This document shows positions 42,906-51,392 of a stretch of DNA of 64,000 bases, piece by piece. Below the pieces are notes generated by a model. The model was not told where the DNA came from and ran no database searches. It saw only the letters and a list, made by a program, of their open reading frames with translations. Position 1 is the stretch's first letter. Every line of letters starts with the position of its first letter. The translations under genes and the position numbers were made by a program. The DNA lies in the NCBI RefSeq assembly GCF_034043675.1, contig NZ_JAXCLA010000003.1, positions 744,001-808,000 on the forward strand. Direction: 5' to 3'. Origin of the DNA: KK5 sp034043675 (lineage in GTDB: Bacteria > Pseudomonadota > Gammaproteobacteria > Burkholderiales > Burkholderiaceae_C).

Positions 42906-44342
42906 TCACTTCTTCATGCTGATCACGCGGGGGTGCGTGACGGCCTTCAGGCCTTCGATGCCGAATTCGACGCCCCAGCCCGAGCGCTTGCTGCCGCCGA
43001 AGGGCACCATCGGATGGACCATGCCGTGCTGGTTGATCCAGACGGTGCCGGCCTGCAGGCGTTCGGCCACGGCGCGGGCCTTGGCTGGGTCCGGCGACCA
43101 GACGGAGGCGCCCAGGCCCACGTCCAGGCGGTTGGCGTTGGCGATCGCGTCTTCCAGGTCGCGGTAGCGGATGACGGGCAGCACCGGGCCGAACTGCTCC
43201 TCGTCGACGAGGCTGGCGCCGTCGGCGATGTCGGTCACCAGGGTCAGCGGGTAGAAGTAGCCGGGGCCGCCTTGCGGCTTGCCGCCGCACACGATCGTCG
43301 CGCCGCCGGCGCGCGCCTCGTCCACCAGGCGCGAGACCTTGTCGAACTGCATGCGGTTCTGGATCGGGCCCATCGCGATGCCCGCGTCCAGGCCGTTGCC
43401 CATCGGCATTGCCTCGGCGATGGCCTTCAGCTCGGCCACCAGCGCGTCGTGCAGGCTTTCCGGCACATAGAGGCGCTTCGCGGCGGCGCAGGTCTGGCCC
43501 ATGTTCAGGAAGGCGCCCCAGAACAGGTCCATCGCGATGGCCTTAGGGTCGGCATCTGGGAGCACGATGGCGGCGTCGTTGCCGCCGAGTTCCATCGTCG
43601 TCGGCGTCAGGTTCTTCGCGGCGGCGGCGGTGATGCGCGCGCCGGTCGAGCCGGAGCCGGTGAACATGATCTTGTCGACGCCGGGGTTCTCCACCAGCTG
43701 CGAGCCCACCGCGCCGGAGCCGCTGATCGTGTTGATCACGCCGGGCGGCAGCACCTCGGCGATCACCCGCACCAGCTCCAGCGTGCCGATCGAGGTGTAC
43801 TCGGAAGGCTTGATGACGACGGTGTTGCCGGCGCGGATCGAGGGCATCATCTGCCAGATCGCGATCAGCAGCGGCCAGTTCCACGGCGCGATCGCGCCGA
43901 TCACGCCATAGGGCTTGCGCTGGATCTCGTCGCGGCGCGTCTCGTCCTCGAAGGCGACCTCGGTCGGCAGGTCCAGCGATGCCGCCACCTGCGTCCAGGC
44001 CTGGCAGCCCCACAGTTCGAAGCGCGCGCCGGGCACCTGGCCGGGGCCCACGCCGCCCAGCGGCTTGCCCTGCTCGCGGGTGACCCAGTCGGCCAGGTAG
44101 TCGGCATTGGCGGCTATCGCCTCGGCGGCCTTCATCACCAGCGCCTTGCGCTCCGCATCGGGCCGGGCGGCCCACGGGCCTTGCGCGGCGCGCGCGGCGG
44201 CGACCGCGGCGGCCACCTGCTCGGGTGTCGACTGCGGCACGAGGCCCAGCGCCTCGCCGGTGGCCGGGTTCATCGATTCGAAGCTGCTCGGCGAAGCGAC
44301 CGGTTGGCCGTTCACGGTGTTGTGGAAGGTCTTCATCGTCAT
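42906..44342 (-). CDS. NAD(P)-dependent aldehyde dehydrogenase
   Basis: The 478-aa product has the complete ALDH active site: N155 (PWNWP), E251 (ELGGND) and the catalytic C285 (GQTCAAAKR). It lacks a signal peptide and so is cytoplasmic. The ATG at 44342 overlaps the upstream cytochrome stop (ATGA), so it belongs to the amine dehydrogenase operon. It would oxidise the aldehyde made by amine oxidation, or the aldehyde from the neighbouring phospho-lyase, to the carboxylic acid. Substrate specificity is not readable from the sequence. Confidence 0.93.
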   Translation of the reverse strand: MTMKTFHNTVNGQPVASPSSFESMNPATGEALGLVPQSTPEQVAAAVAAARAAQGPWAARPDAERKALVMKAAEAIAANADYLADWVTREQGKPLGGVGPGQVPGARFELWGCQAWTQVAASLDLPTEVAFEDETRRDEIQRKPYGVIGAIAPWNWPLLIAIWQMMPSIRAGNTVVIKPSEYTSIGTLELVRVIAEVLPPGVINTISGSGAVGSQLVENPGVDKIMFTGSGSTGARITAAAAKNLTPTTMELGGNDAAIVLPDADPKAIAMDLFWGAFLNMGQTCAAAKRLYVPESLHDALVAELKAIAEAMPMGNGLDAGIAMGPIQNRMQFDKVSRLVDEARAGGATIVCGGKPQGGPGYFYPLTLVTDIADGASLVDEEQFGPVLPVIRYRDLEDAIANANRLDVGLGASVWSPDPAKARAVAERLQAGTVWINQHGMVHPMVPFGGSKRSGWGVEFGIEGLKAVTHPRVISMKK

Positions 44343-44767
44343 GGTTGTCGGTCTCCGTGGTGTTGCTTTGTCAGTTGCTCGATCAGGGCCTTGCGCGTGG
44401 CCGCCACGTCGAGCGGCCGCGTGCGGCGCAGCGTGGCGATCTCGGCGGCGGTGTAGTCGGGCGCGTCGCGGGCCGGATCCATGCGCGGCACCAGCCAGTT
44501 CATCAGCTGGGCCACGTCCTCGTCCTTCAGGCCCGAGTTCATGACGCCGGGCACCTGGACGATGTAGTCGCGCCCGCCGGGCACGTCGAGGAAGCGGCCC
44601 AGCACACCGTCGTGCATGGCCGGGATGCCCTTGGCCGGCGAGCCGCTGCCGTCGGCCACGTGGCAGCCGCTGCAGTACTGCGTGTAGTTGCGCTGGGCGC
44701 GCTGCGCCTCGGGGCCGGCCTGGGCGGCCAGCGCCGCGAGGGCGAGCAGCGCGGGCAGCAGCTTCAT
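44339..44767 (-). CDS. Periplasmic c-type cytochrome (monohaem) 1
   Basis: The 142-aa product has a Sec signal peptide (about 1-17) and one haem-binding motif CSGCH (C32, C35, H36); a methionine such as the one in GVMNSG may be the sixth ligand. It overlaps both neighbours by four bases. Position in the operon suggests that it accepts electrons from the quinoprotein amine dehydrogenase. Confidence 0.88.
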   Translation of the reverse strand: MKLLPALLALAALAAQAGPEAQRAQRNYTQYCSGCHVADGSGSPAKGIPAMHDGVLGRFLDVPGGRDYIVQVPGVMNSGLKDEDVAQLMNWLVPRMDPARDAPDYTAAEIATLRRTRPLDVAATRKALIEQLTKQHHGDRQP

Positions 44768-45213
44768 TTGGGCAGCTTCTCGCGCAGTTCGCGCAGGTCC
44801 TTGTGCGTCATCTTCTGCGTGCGAGCCTTCGCGAAATCTTCAGGCGCGAACGGCGCCGTGGCCGCGCCGTTGAGGCCCTGCGCCAGGTAGTTGCCCAGCT
44901 CGGCCAGGTCGGCATCGGACATCGCCGCCTGGCTGGCCATCGCGCCCATGAAGGTCTGGCCCTGCGAGACGATGCGACCGGACATGCCGTTGATCAGCAC
45001 CTGCGAGACGTAGAGCTTGCCGTCCGCGCTTTCGATGGACTTGGCGAAGGGCCCGGCCAGCGCCGGCGCGAGGCCGGTCATGCCCTTGCCGCCGACCTGG
45101 TGGCAGGCGACGCACTGCTTCTCGAACAGGGCCTGGCCGGCTTCGCCCGCCTGGGCGGACGCGGCGGCCACGGCGAGTGCTAACGCGCAAATCGAGCGGA
45201 TGGTCTTCATCAT
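44764..45213 (-). CDS. Periplasmic c-type cytochrome (monohaem) 2
   Basis: The 149-aa product has a signal peptide (about 1-22) and one haem motif CVACH (C34, C37, H38), with class I cytochrome features. The ATG at 45213 overlaps the light-chain stop. The aau cluster of Alcaligenes faecalis has a small monohaem cytochrome gene directly after aauA, so this is probably its counterpart and the first electron acceptor. Confidence 0.88.
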   Translation of the reverse strand: MMKTIRSICALALAVAAASAQAGEAGQALFEKQCVACHQVGGKGMTGLAPALAGPFAKSIESADGKLYVSQVLINGMSGRIVSQGQTFMGAMASQAAMSDADLAELGNYLAQGLNGAATAPFAPEDFAKARTQKMTHKDLRELREKLPK

Positions 45214-45755
45214 CCCTGCTCCGCCACGCCGACGATCACCGACACCGTGCAGTGGTAGACCGAGCTGTCGTTGCTCATGCACCAGTTCACGTCGTTGTGC
45301 ACGCCCATGCGGTAGCCGGGCCGGTCGCCGTAGTTGGTGTTGCACTGGCAGCGGCCGCAGCTCGTGCGGCCGCAGCAGTCGTTGTAACTGACCAGGTAGT
45401 CGCGGCCGTCCATCGGGTTGTGGCAGGTGCCGACCCAGGTGACCTTGGACGGCGAGGTGCCCGGCGGGCAGGTCGTCGTGCTGCCGCCGCAGCAGGAGCA
45501 CAGGAAGCCGTCGACCGAGCAGTAGCGCCAGTAGTCGCAGTCGGTATCGGTCAGCTCCTTCTTCTTGGCCTTGCCGTTGTTGTCGGCGGCGAAGGCCTGC
45601 GAGGTGCGGTCGAAGGGCAGCACCGGCAGCGCGAAGGCGCCGGCGACGACGACCTTGCCCACCTTCACCAGCGCGCCGCGGCGCGAGCTGGTGCTGGCCA
45701 GCGCGCGGGAGCGGCGCTCGGTCAAGGTATCGAGGAAATGGAAGAGGCGCTTCAT
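45210..45755 (-). CDS. aauA: Amine dehydrogenase light chain with TTQ cofactor residues (AauA/MauA)
   Basis: The light chain of methylamine/aromatic-amine dehydrogenase carries the tryptophan tryptophylquinone cofactor, made from two of its own tryptophans. The 181-aa product has both: W107 (VTWVG) and W158 (VNWCM), spaced 51 residues as in known enzymes. The catalytic Asp is D126 (YNDCC), and D82 (VDGF) is also present. Fourteen cysteines in the mature part fit the many disulfides of the family. The leader has the twin-arginine-like RRGALVKVG. The CSCCGG and CGRCQCN segments look more like aromatic amine dehydrogenase than methylamine dehydrogenase, judged from remembered sequences. Confidence 0.93.
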   Translation of the reverse strand: MKRLFHFLDTLTERRSRALASTSSRRGALVKVGKVVVAGAFALPVLPFDRTSQAFAADNNGKAKKKELTDTDCDYWRYCSVDGFLCSCCGGSTTTCPPGTSPSKVTWVGTCHNPMDGRDYLVSYNDCCGRTSCGRCQCNTNYGDRPGYRMGVHNDVNWCMSNDSSVYHCTVSVIVGVAEQG

Positions 45756-45756
45756 G

Positions 45757-46371
45757 TCAGGCGTGCTCCGGGTGAGCGTGGGTGTGGCCGTGGTCCAGGT
45801 AGTCCTGCACCGAGGCCACGCCGAGGTCGCGGGCGGCGAACAGGCTGTCGAGCTGCTCGCGCGAATTGATCAGGCCCTTGGCGCTGATGCGGCCGGCGCT
45901 GTCCAGCAGCACGGCATAGGGCAGCTTGCTGATCTGGTACTTCAGGCCCAGCTCGCTTGACAGCACGTAGGGGAAGTCGGCGAGCCCCGCGCGCTGGCGG
46001 AACTCGTCGTGCTCGGGCCGGTCGCCGTCGGAGGCCAGTACGATGTCCAGCGTCTGCGCTTCGGCCTTGCGCACCGACTTCAGGATCGGCAGCAGCTTCT
46101 TGCAGACTGGGCAGGTGGGCGAGAGGAAGAACACCAGCGTGCTCTTGGGCTTGGCGCCGCCCAGCGTGACGGTGGAGCCGCCCAGCGTGGCCAGCTCGAA
46201 GCGCGGCGCGGCCTCGCCGACCTTGGGCCCGCTGTCCATCATCAGCGCACCCATCGGCGCGATGCGTTCGTAGAGGATGCCGATCTGCCGCGACAGCGCG
46301 AGCACGACCAGGAGCAGTGCCAGGACCGCGATCCACAGCACGATGTTGGAGATGATCAGGGCGTCGTTCAT
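45757..46371 (-). CDS. aauD: Amine dehydrogenase accessory protein MauD/AauD (thioredoxin-like)
   Basis: The 204-aa product has an N-terminal membrane anchor (about 8-27) and a periplasmic thioredoxin-like domain with CPVC (C87-C90). MauD proteins help form the many disulfides of the light chain. It begins five bases after the MauE stop and ends one base before the light-chain start. The C-terminus has a His-rich end (HGHTHAHPEH). The true start is the ATG at 46371; a longer open frame running to 47010 overlaps other genes. Confidence 0.93.
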   Translation of the reverse strand: MNDALIISNIVLWIAVLALLLVVLALSRQIGILYERIAPMGALMMDSGPKVGEAAPRFELATLGGSTVTLGGAKPKSTLVFFLSPTCPVCKKLLPILKSVRKAEAQTLDIVLASDGDRPEHDEFRQRAGLADFPYVLSSELGLKYQISKLPYAVLLDSAGRISAKGLINSREQLDSLFAARDLGVASVQDYLDHGHTHAHPEHA

Positions 46372-46376
46372 GGTGG

Positions 46377-46922
46377 TCAGGCGTTTTTCCGGAGGTCGTT
46401 GAGGCGCGGCTGGTGGCTCAGCAGCGTCGTCGCGACGCTGTAGAGGCCCAGCAGGAAGAGGGTGCTCGCGGCGATGGCGAACAGGTCGAGCCCGTTCGTC
46501 GCGCGCAGCGTGGGCGATGCGGCGGCGACGAGCGCAAGGCCCATCAGCACGGCGTTGCGGGCGACGAGGCCCAGGCTCAGCGGCGTGTGGATCTCGCCGC
46601 CGCAGCCGCAGTCGATGCGGTCGCGGCCGCGCCGCAGGTTGATGGCCACCGCGCCCGTCACCAGCAGCAGCAGCGCGATGGCGAGGACGGCGCCGAGCAC
46701 GCGTGTCGACGTGACCAGCAGCAGCCCGCCGGCCGCGGCTTCCACCAGCGGCAGCAGCAGGGCCAGCGGTGCGACGGCCGCCGGCGGCACCAGGCGGTAG
46801 GCGTCGATCGCGCCGCGGAAGATCTCCTGCTCGCGCAGCTTGGCCTGCGCGCCGATCAGCAGCACGGCGGCGAGGCTGGCGGCGGCGGAATGCCCGAGAA
46901 CTGGGTCCATGACCGGGTCCAT
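46377..46922 (-). CDS. aauE: Amine dehydrogenase accessory membrane protein MauE/AauE
   Basis: The 181-aa product is an integral membrane protein with four or five hydrophobic segments of the MauE/DoxX-like type and a CGCGG motif (C105, C107) that may take part in disulfide transfer to MauD. It is coupled to the heavy-chain gene by a TGATG overlap. Confidence 0.9.
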   Translation of the reverse strand: MDPVMDPVLGHSAAASLAAVLLIGAQAKLREQEIFRGAIDAYRLVPPAAVAPLALLLPLVEAAAGGLLLVTSTRVLGAVLAIALLLLVTGAVAINLRRGRDRIDCGCGGEIHTPLSLGLVARNAVLMGLALVAAASPTLRATNGLDLFAIAASTLFLLGLYSVATTLLSHQPRLNDLRKNA

Positions 46923-48109
46923 CAGTGCATCTCCAGGTAGATCGGCGTCTCGCCCATCGGCGCCGAGCGGGCCAGCGGGCGCGTCGGCAGCTTGGTGCCA
47001 GACACGTCAAAGGACACCAGCCGGTTCTCCGCCGCGCTGAGCAGGAACAGGCGTGGCTTGTCGCCCTGCGCCAGCGCCATCGACAGCGCCATCTCGCCGG
47101 GCAGGCGGCCGATGCGGCGCTGCGTGTTCACGTCGAACACCCAGATTTCCGACGCGGGGTTCTTGTGCGAGCCCTCGCTGGCCTTGTCGTGCATCGCCAC
47201 GAACAGGCGGCCGCTGCGCGGGTCCAGTGCGAACAGCTCGTAGCCGCCCGGGCGCCAGCCCTTCTTGCGCTCCGCGGCGCTCAGCAGCGGCCAGGGCTTG
47301 TGTGGCTCGGGCTTGTCGCCGACCAGGTCCACCTCGTACACCTGCCCGCCGTAGGACACGAAGCTCAGCCGCGTGCCGTTCAGCTGGTAGTGCGTGAACA
47401 CGGGATCCTGGTCGGGGTCGAAGAAGGGCGCGCTGACGTTCTGCGACTTCAGCGCGCCCTGTTCGTCCAGCTCGAAGGTGGCCAGCGTGCCGTCGCCGCA
47501 GACGGTGGACAGGCGTCGCGGCTGGCCAGGCCAGGGGTAGGCGCCGTAGCAGCCGGGCGCGGCGATCTCGCCGGCCACCTTGCGGGCCGGCAGGTCGACG
47601 ACGGTGATCGAGGTGGCCGGCGTCGCGTTCTGCACGAACAGGAAGCGGCCGTCCTCCGAGGTGCCCAGCAGCGGCTTGGTCGGCAGCGACTGGATGTGCC
47701 GGGCCGGCAGCTCGATCTCGTACTGGAAGGCCAGGTCGTCGCTGCCGTAGACCTCCAGCACGTCGGCGCGCGTGCCGCGCTGCAGGCGGCTGTAGTAGGT
47801 GGTGGCGACGAAGATCTGCTTGCGGTCGCGCGACAGCGTCGTGCTGCCGGCGAAGCCGGTGCCCAGCATGCCCAGGTAGCGCATCGCGCCGCCGTCGATC
47901 ACGTGCACGCGGCCGTCCACCAGGTGCGGCATCGTCGGGTCCGACAGGTACAGGCGCAGCCCGTCGGCCGGGGGCAGCTTCTCCATCGTCAGCTGCTCCA
48001 GCGGCAGCTCGGGCGGCCGGGTGGCAGGCGCGGTGGGCGCGGCGATCGCTCCAGCGGCCAGCACTAGTGCGAGGCCGGCGGCGGCGTGTCTTCGACGCAG
48101 GAACTTCAT
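46922..48109 (-). CDS. aauB: Amine dehydrogenase heavy chain (AauB/MauB)
   Basis: The heavy chain is a seven-bladed beta-propeller that pairs with the TTQ light chain in the periplasmic enzyme, which turns primary amines into aldehydes and ammonia. The product is 395 aa with a Sec signal peptide (about 1-23). The ATG at 48109 is chosen because GGAGAG lies seven bases upstream and the signal peptide follows at once; the longer open frame to 48298 would remove that. It is first in the operon aauB-aauE-aauD-aauA-cyt-cyt-aldehyde dehydrogenase, whose genes overlap or nearly abut. Confidence 0.92.
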   Translation of the reverse strand: MKFLRRRHAAAGLALVLAAGAIAAPTAPATRPPELPLEQLTMEKLPPADGLRLYLSDPTMPHLVDGRVHVIDGGAMRYLGMLGTGFAGSTTLSRDRKQIFVATTYYSRLQRGTRADVLEVYGSDDLAFQYEIELPARHIQSLPTKPLLGTSEDGRFLFVQNATPATSITVVDLPARKVAGEIAAPGCYGAYPWPGQPRRLSTVCGDGTLATFELDEQGALKSQNVSAPFFDPDQDPVFTHYQLNGTRLSFVSYGGQVYEVDLVGDKPEPHKPWPLLSAAERKKGWRPGGYELFALDPRSGRLFVAMHDKASEGSHKNPASEIWVFDVNTQRRIGRLPGEMALSMALAQGDKPRLFLLSAAENRLVSFDVSGTKLPTRPLARSAPMGETPIYLEMH

Positions 48110-48186
48110 CGGGCTTCTCTCCACGGTGCGGACCCTCGATCCGCTTCGCAGCGATCGTGGCAGCGGCGCAAAAAAGCCTCTATCCC

Positions 48187-48243
48187 ATTCCGGCAAACTT
48201 TCAAATTCACGCGAATTGCCGCTTTCGGATAAGCGGATTCCGG
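48187..48243. promoter_or_regulatory. Palindromes in the divergent aauB / DUF1329 promoter region
   Basis: The 194-base divergent gap contains CCGCTT-N6-AAGCGG (48219-48236), AATTC-N4-GAATT (48204-48217) and a direct repeat ATTCCGG at 48187 and 48237. These are candidate operators for one of the two AraC regulators or another factor. No promoter could be fixed with confidence. Confidence 0.4.
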
Positions 48244-48303
48244 ACACGAACCTATCGTTGCCCGCGATCGTTCCATCGCCCAACGAACCGAGGACCACCC
48301 ATC

Positions 48304-49689
48304 GTGTCGAACCCGATCCTGTGCCGTACCGCCGTGGCCGCTGCCACGCTGCTAGCCCTTGTCGCCAGCCCGCATGCCCAGACCCGCGACCCCGCGCGGC
48401 TCGGCAAGGACCTCACCGGCGTCGGCGCCGATCCCGCCGCCAGCAAGGACGGGGCGATCCCCGCCTTTGCCCCGGCCGATGCGCTGCTGCCCGGTTGGGC
48501 ACCGGGGAAGAAGCGCGCCGACTTCTTCAAGTACAAGGGCGACAAGCCGCTGTACGTGATCGACGCCAGCAACGTCGACAAGTACGCGGACCGGCTCTCG
48601 CCGGGCCAGGTCCAGATGGTCAAGCAGACCAAGGACTACAAGATGGAGGTCTACCCCTCGCGGCGGAGCTGCGGCAACCCGGATTTCGTCGTCGAAAACA
48701 CGAAGAAGAACGTCGGCACCGCAACGCTCGGCGCCGACGGCTGGAGCCTGAAGGAAGCCACCGTCCCCGGCATCCCGTTCCCGATGCCGGCCAACGGCGC
48801 GGAGGCGATGTGGAACTACAAGATGAAGTACGCCGGCATCGGCTTCGAATGGCCGGTGAACTACATCAGCCTGTCGCCGCGCAAGGGCTCCAGCGACTGG
48901 ATTCAGGCCGGCGCCACGCAGACCTACTATTTCCCCTGGGGCAAGAAGGGCAGCACGCAGCTCTCCAAGCTGCCGCCGGTGGAGTACTACACCTACTTCG
49001 CCTACGCCTCGCCGGTGGCGCTGGCCGGGCAGGCGCTGTCCGTCGTCAACTACCTCGACAAGATCAGCGATACCTTCTACTACTTCCCCGGACAGCGCCG
49101 CGTGCGGCGCATGCCCACCTACGCCTACGACGCCCCGCAGATCGGCTTCGAAAACCAGTACACGCTGGACGAGCCGCGTATGTTCAACGGCGCGCTGGAC
49201 CGCTTCGACTGGAAGCTCGTCGGCAAGAAGGAACTGATCGTCGGCTACAACGCCTTCGGCATGTACGACCCGTCGGCCAAGCTCTCCGACGTGCTGAAGA
49301 ACGACGCGCCTGCTGCTGAGGCTCGCCGTTATGAGACGCACCGCGTCTGGGTCGTCGAGGCCACGGTGAAGCAGGGCGTGCGCCACCTGGCGCCCAAGCG
49401 CACCTTCTACCTGGACGAGGACAGCTGGTCCATCGTCGTGGCCGAGGACTACGACGCGCAGGGCAAGCTGTGGAAGCTGCGCGAGAGCTTCGTGATCCCG
49501 GTGGCCGAGACCGGCAGCTGCGACAACCCCGCCTTCGTCCAGCACAACCTGATCGACGGCCGCTACGTCTTCGACCAGAGCCCGCTGGGCGCCGGCAAGG
49601 ACATCCGCTGGGTCGTCGACTCCAAGGAAGCGAAGTTCAACGAGAACTTCTACACCGCCGAAAACCTCCGCTCCATCAGCGAGCGCTGA
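48304..49689 (+). CDS. DUF1329-family exported protein
   Basis: The 461-aa product has a signal peptide (about 1-27, ending SPHA) and belongs to DUF1329, a periplasmic or outer-membrane family with a LolA-like fold, here judged from the overall pattern (PGIPFPMPANGAEAMWN; RVRRMPTYAYD). The start is GTG at 48304 with GAGGA upstream; the frame is open further upstream but gives no signal peptide. Genes of this family are nearly always beside DUF1302, an RND/MMPL transporter and a YCF48-like protein, as here. The molecular function is not known. Confidence 0.85.
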   Translation: MSNPILCRTAVAAATLLALVASPHAQTRDPARLGKDLTGVGADPAASKDGAIPAFAPADALLPGWAPGKKRADFFKYKGDKPLYVIDASNVDKYADRLSPGQVQMVKQTKDYKMEVYPSRRSCGNPDFVVENTKKNVGTATLGADGWSLKEATVPGIPFPMPANGAEAMWNYKMKYAGIGFEWPVNYISLSPRKGSSDWIQAGATQTYYFPWGKKGSTQLSKLPPVEYYTYFAYASPVALAGQALSVVNYLDKISDTFYYFPGQRRVRRMPTYAYDAPQIGFENQYTLDEPRMFNGALDRFDWKLVGKKELIVGYNAFGMYDPSAKLSDVLKNDAPAAEARRYETHRVWVVEATVKQGVRHLAPKRTFYLDEDSWSIVVAEDYDAQGKLWKLRESFVIPVAETGSCDNPAFVQHNLIDGRYVFDQSPLGAGKDIRWVVDSKEAKFNENFYTAENLRSISER

Positions 49690-49707
49690 TCAGGCAAAGA
49701 GCACACC

Positions 49708-51348
49708 ATGAAGCACAAGAACAAGCTCACGCTGGCCGTGCTGGCCGCACTCGCCGGCTCCGGCGCCCAGGCCTTCACCTTCTCCACCGACAGCATCTCC
49801 GGCAGCTTCGACTCCACGCTGTCGCTGGGCATCGCCGTGCGCACGCGCTCGCCGAGCTGCTCGCTGATCACCCAGGGCGCCAGCGGCCCCGACGCGCCGG
49901 CCGGCTGCCTCGCGCCCACCTCGGGCCTGGGCGACCAGGGCGACCTGAACTACGGCAAGGGCGATCCGTTCGCGCTGCAGCTCAAGGGCAACCACGAGCT
50001 GCTGCTGAAGCTGCCGGAGGACTTCACCTTCCTCGGTCGGGTGAACTGGGTGCGCGATTTTGCCGCCACCAACACGACCGGCGACATCAGCGCCACCACG
50101 CCGCCGACCTTGACCGACGGCCTCAGCCCCGAAGCGCGCGACGACCTGCGCTTCAAGGCGCGGCTGCTGGACTTCTGGGTCAGCAAGAAGTTCCAGATCG
50201 GCGACCAGACGGCGCGCATCCGCGTCGGCAACCAGGTGGTGAGCTGGGGCGAGAGCCTGTTCCTGCCGGGCGGCATCAACAGCACCAACGCGCTGGACAT
50301 CATGCGGCTCTCGCAGCCCGGCACGCAGCTCAAGGAGGCGGTGCTGCCCGCCCCGATGATCAGCTTCGCCACGGGCCTGGGACACGGCCTGAACGTCGAG
50401 GCCTACCTGCAGACCAACTGGAACCGCGGCTACCTGCCGCCCACCGGCAGCTACTGGTCGCAGGTGAACGGCCTGGGCACCGGCTACGCCAGCTACGGCC
50501 TGCAGAGCCGCGATGCGCGCAACGGCGGCCAGTGGGGCGCCTCGCTGCGCTACCAGCCGGACGGCACGCAGCTGAACCTCGGCTTCTACGCGATGAACTA
50601 TCACGACAAGCTGCCGCAGCTCACGCTGAACTTCGACGGCACCGGCGCGCCGGGCCTTGCCTATCCGGAGGACCGCAAGCTCTACGGTGTCAGTGCGAAT
50701 TTCCCGTTAGGGGACTGGGCCATCGGCACCGAGTTGTCGTACCGGCCGAAGGACGCCGTGGCGCTGAGCCCGCTGGCCAGCGGCTGCTCCTCGCAGAACG
50801 GCAACTGCTGGGTCGACAACAAGCGCCTGCAGTGGCATTTGACCGGCCTTCTGAGCCTGACCCCCGGTGGCACCGGCTCCGGCCTGCTCGGCCTGCTGAA
50901 GGCCGACACCGCCACCCTGCTGGCCGAGGCCGTCGTGATCCGCTATCCCGGCATGAAGCAGTGGTACGGCGCCGACCCGATCGCCGCCGGCGGCTGGGGC
51001 TGGGGCGCCGAGACCGATCCGACCGCAGCGCCGGTACCGGGCGGCACCAAGACCTCCTCGGGCATCAACTTCGACTTCAGCTGGGTCTACGACGGCTCGC
51101 TGATCCCGGGCTGGCAGGTGACCCCGGAGATCTACTACTTCCAGGCGATCTCGGGCCGCACGCCCAACACCTCGGCGCTGTTCATGGAGGGCGCGAAGTC
51201 CGCCAACTTCACCGTCACCTTCACGCAGAACCCGGCCCGCTGGACCTTCGCGATGAACTACGCGATCTTCCGCGGGGGCAAGTCGGTGTTTGATCAGCCG
51301 TACCGTGATCGCGACTTCGTGGGCGCTGTTTTGTCGCGGAACTTCTAA
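49708..51348 (+). CDS. DUF1302-family outer-membrane protein
   Basis: The 546-aa product has a signal peptide (about 1-23) and a DUF1302 pattern: many amphipathic strands, GDQTARIRVGNQVVSWGES, and an aromatic C-terminal residue (SRNF), all typical of a large outer-membrane beta-barrel. It lies 18 bases after the DUF1329 gene. A role as the outer-membrane pore of an export or lipid/hydrophobe transfer system is inferred from its neighbours. Confidence 0.85.
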   Translation: MKHKNKLTLAVLAALAGSGAQAFTFSTDSISGSFDSTLSLGIAVRTRSPSCSLITQGASGPDAPAGCLAPTSGLGDQGDLNYGKGDPFALQLKGNHELLLKLPEDFTFLGRVNWVRDFAATNTTGDISATTPPTLTDGLSPEARDDLRFKARLLDFWVSKKFQIGDQTARIRVGNQVVSWGESLFLPGGINSTNALDIMRLSQPGTQLKEAVLPAPMISFATGLGHGLNVEAYLQTNWNRGYLPPTGSYWSQVNGLGTGYASYGLQSRDARNGGQWGASLRYQPDGTQLNLGFYAMNYHDKLPQLTLNFDGTGAPGLAYPEDRKLYGVSANFPLGDWAIGTELSYRPKDAVALSPLASGCSSQNGNCWVDNKRLQWHLTGLLSLTPGGTGSGLLGLLKADTATLLAEAVVIRYPGMKQWYGADPIAAGGWGWGAETDPTAAPVPGGTKTSSGINFDFSWVYDGSLIPGWQVTPEIYYFQAISGRTPNTSALFMEGAKSANFTVTFTQNPARWTFAMNYAIFRGGKSVFDQPYRDRDFVGAVLSRNF

Positions 51349-51392
51349 GGCCTTCGCAAATGCTCGGGCTGATGTGTGACACGCAGGTCGGC

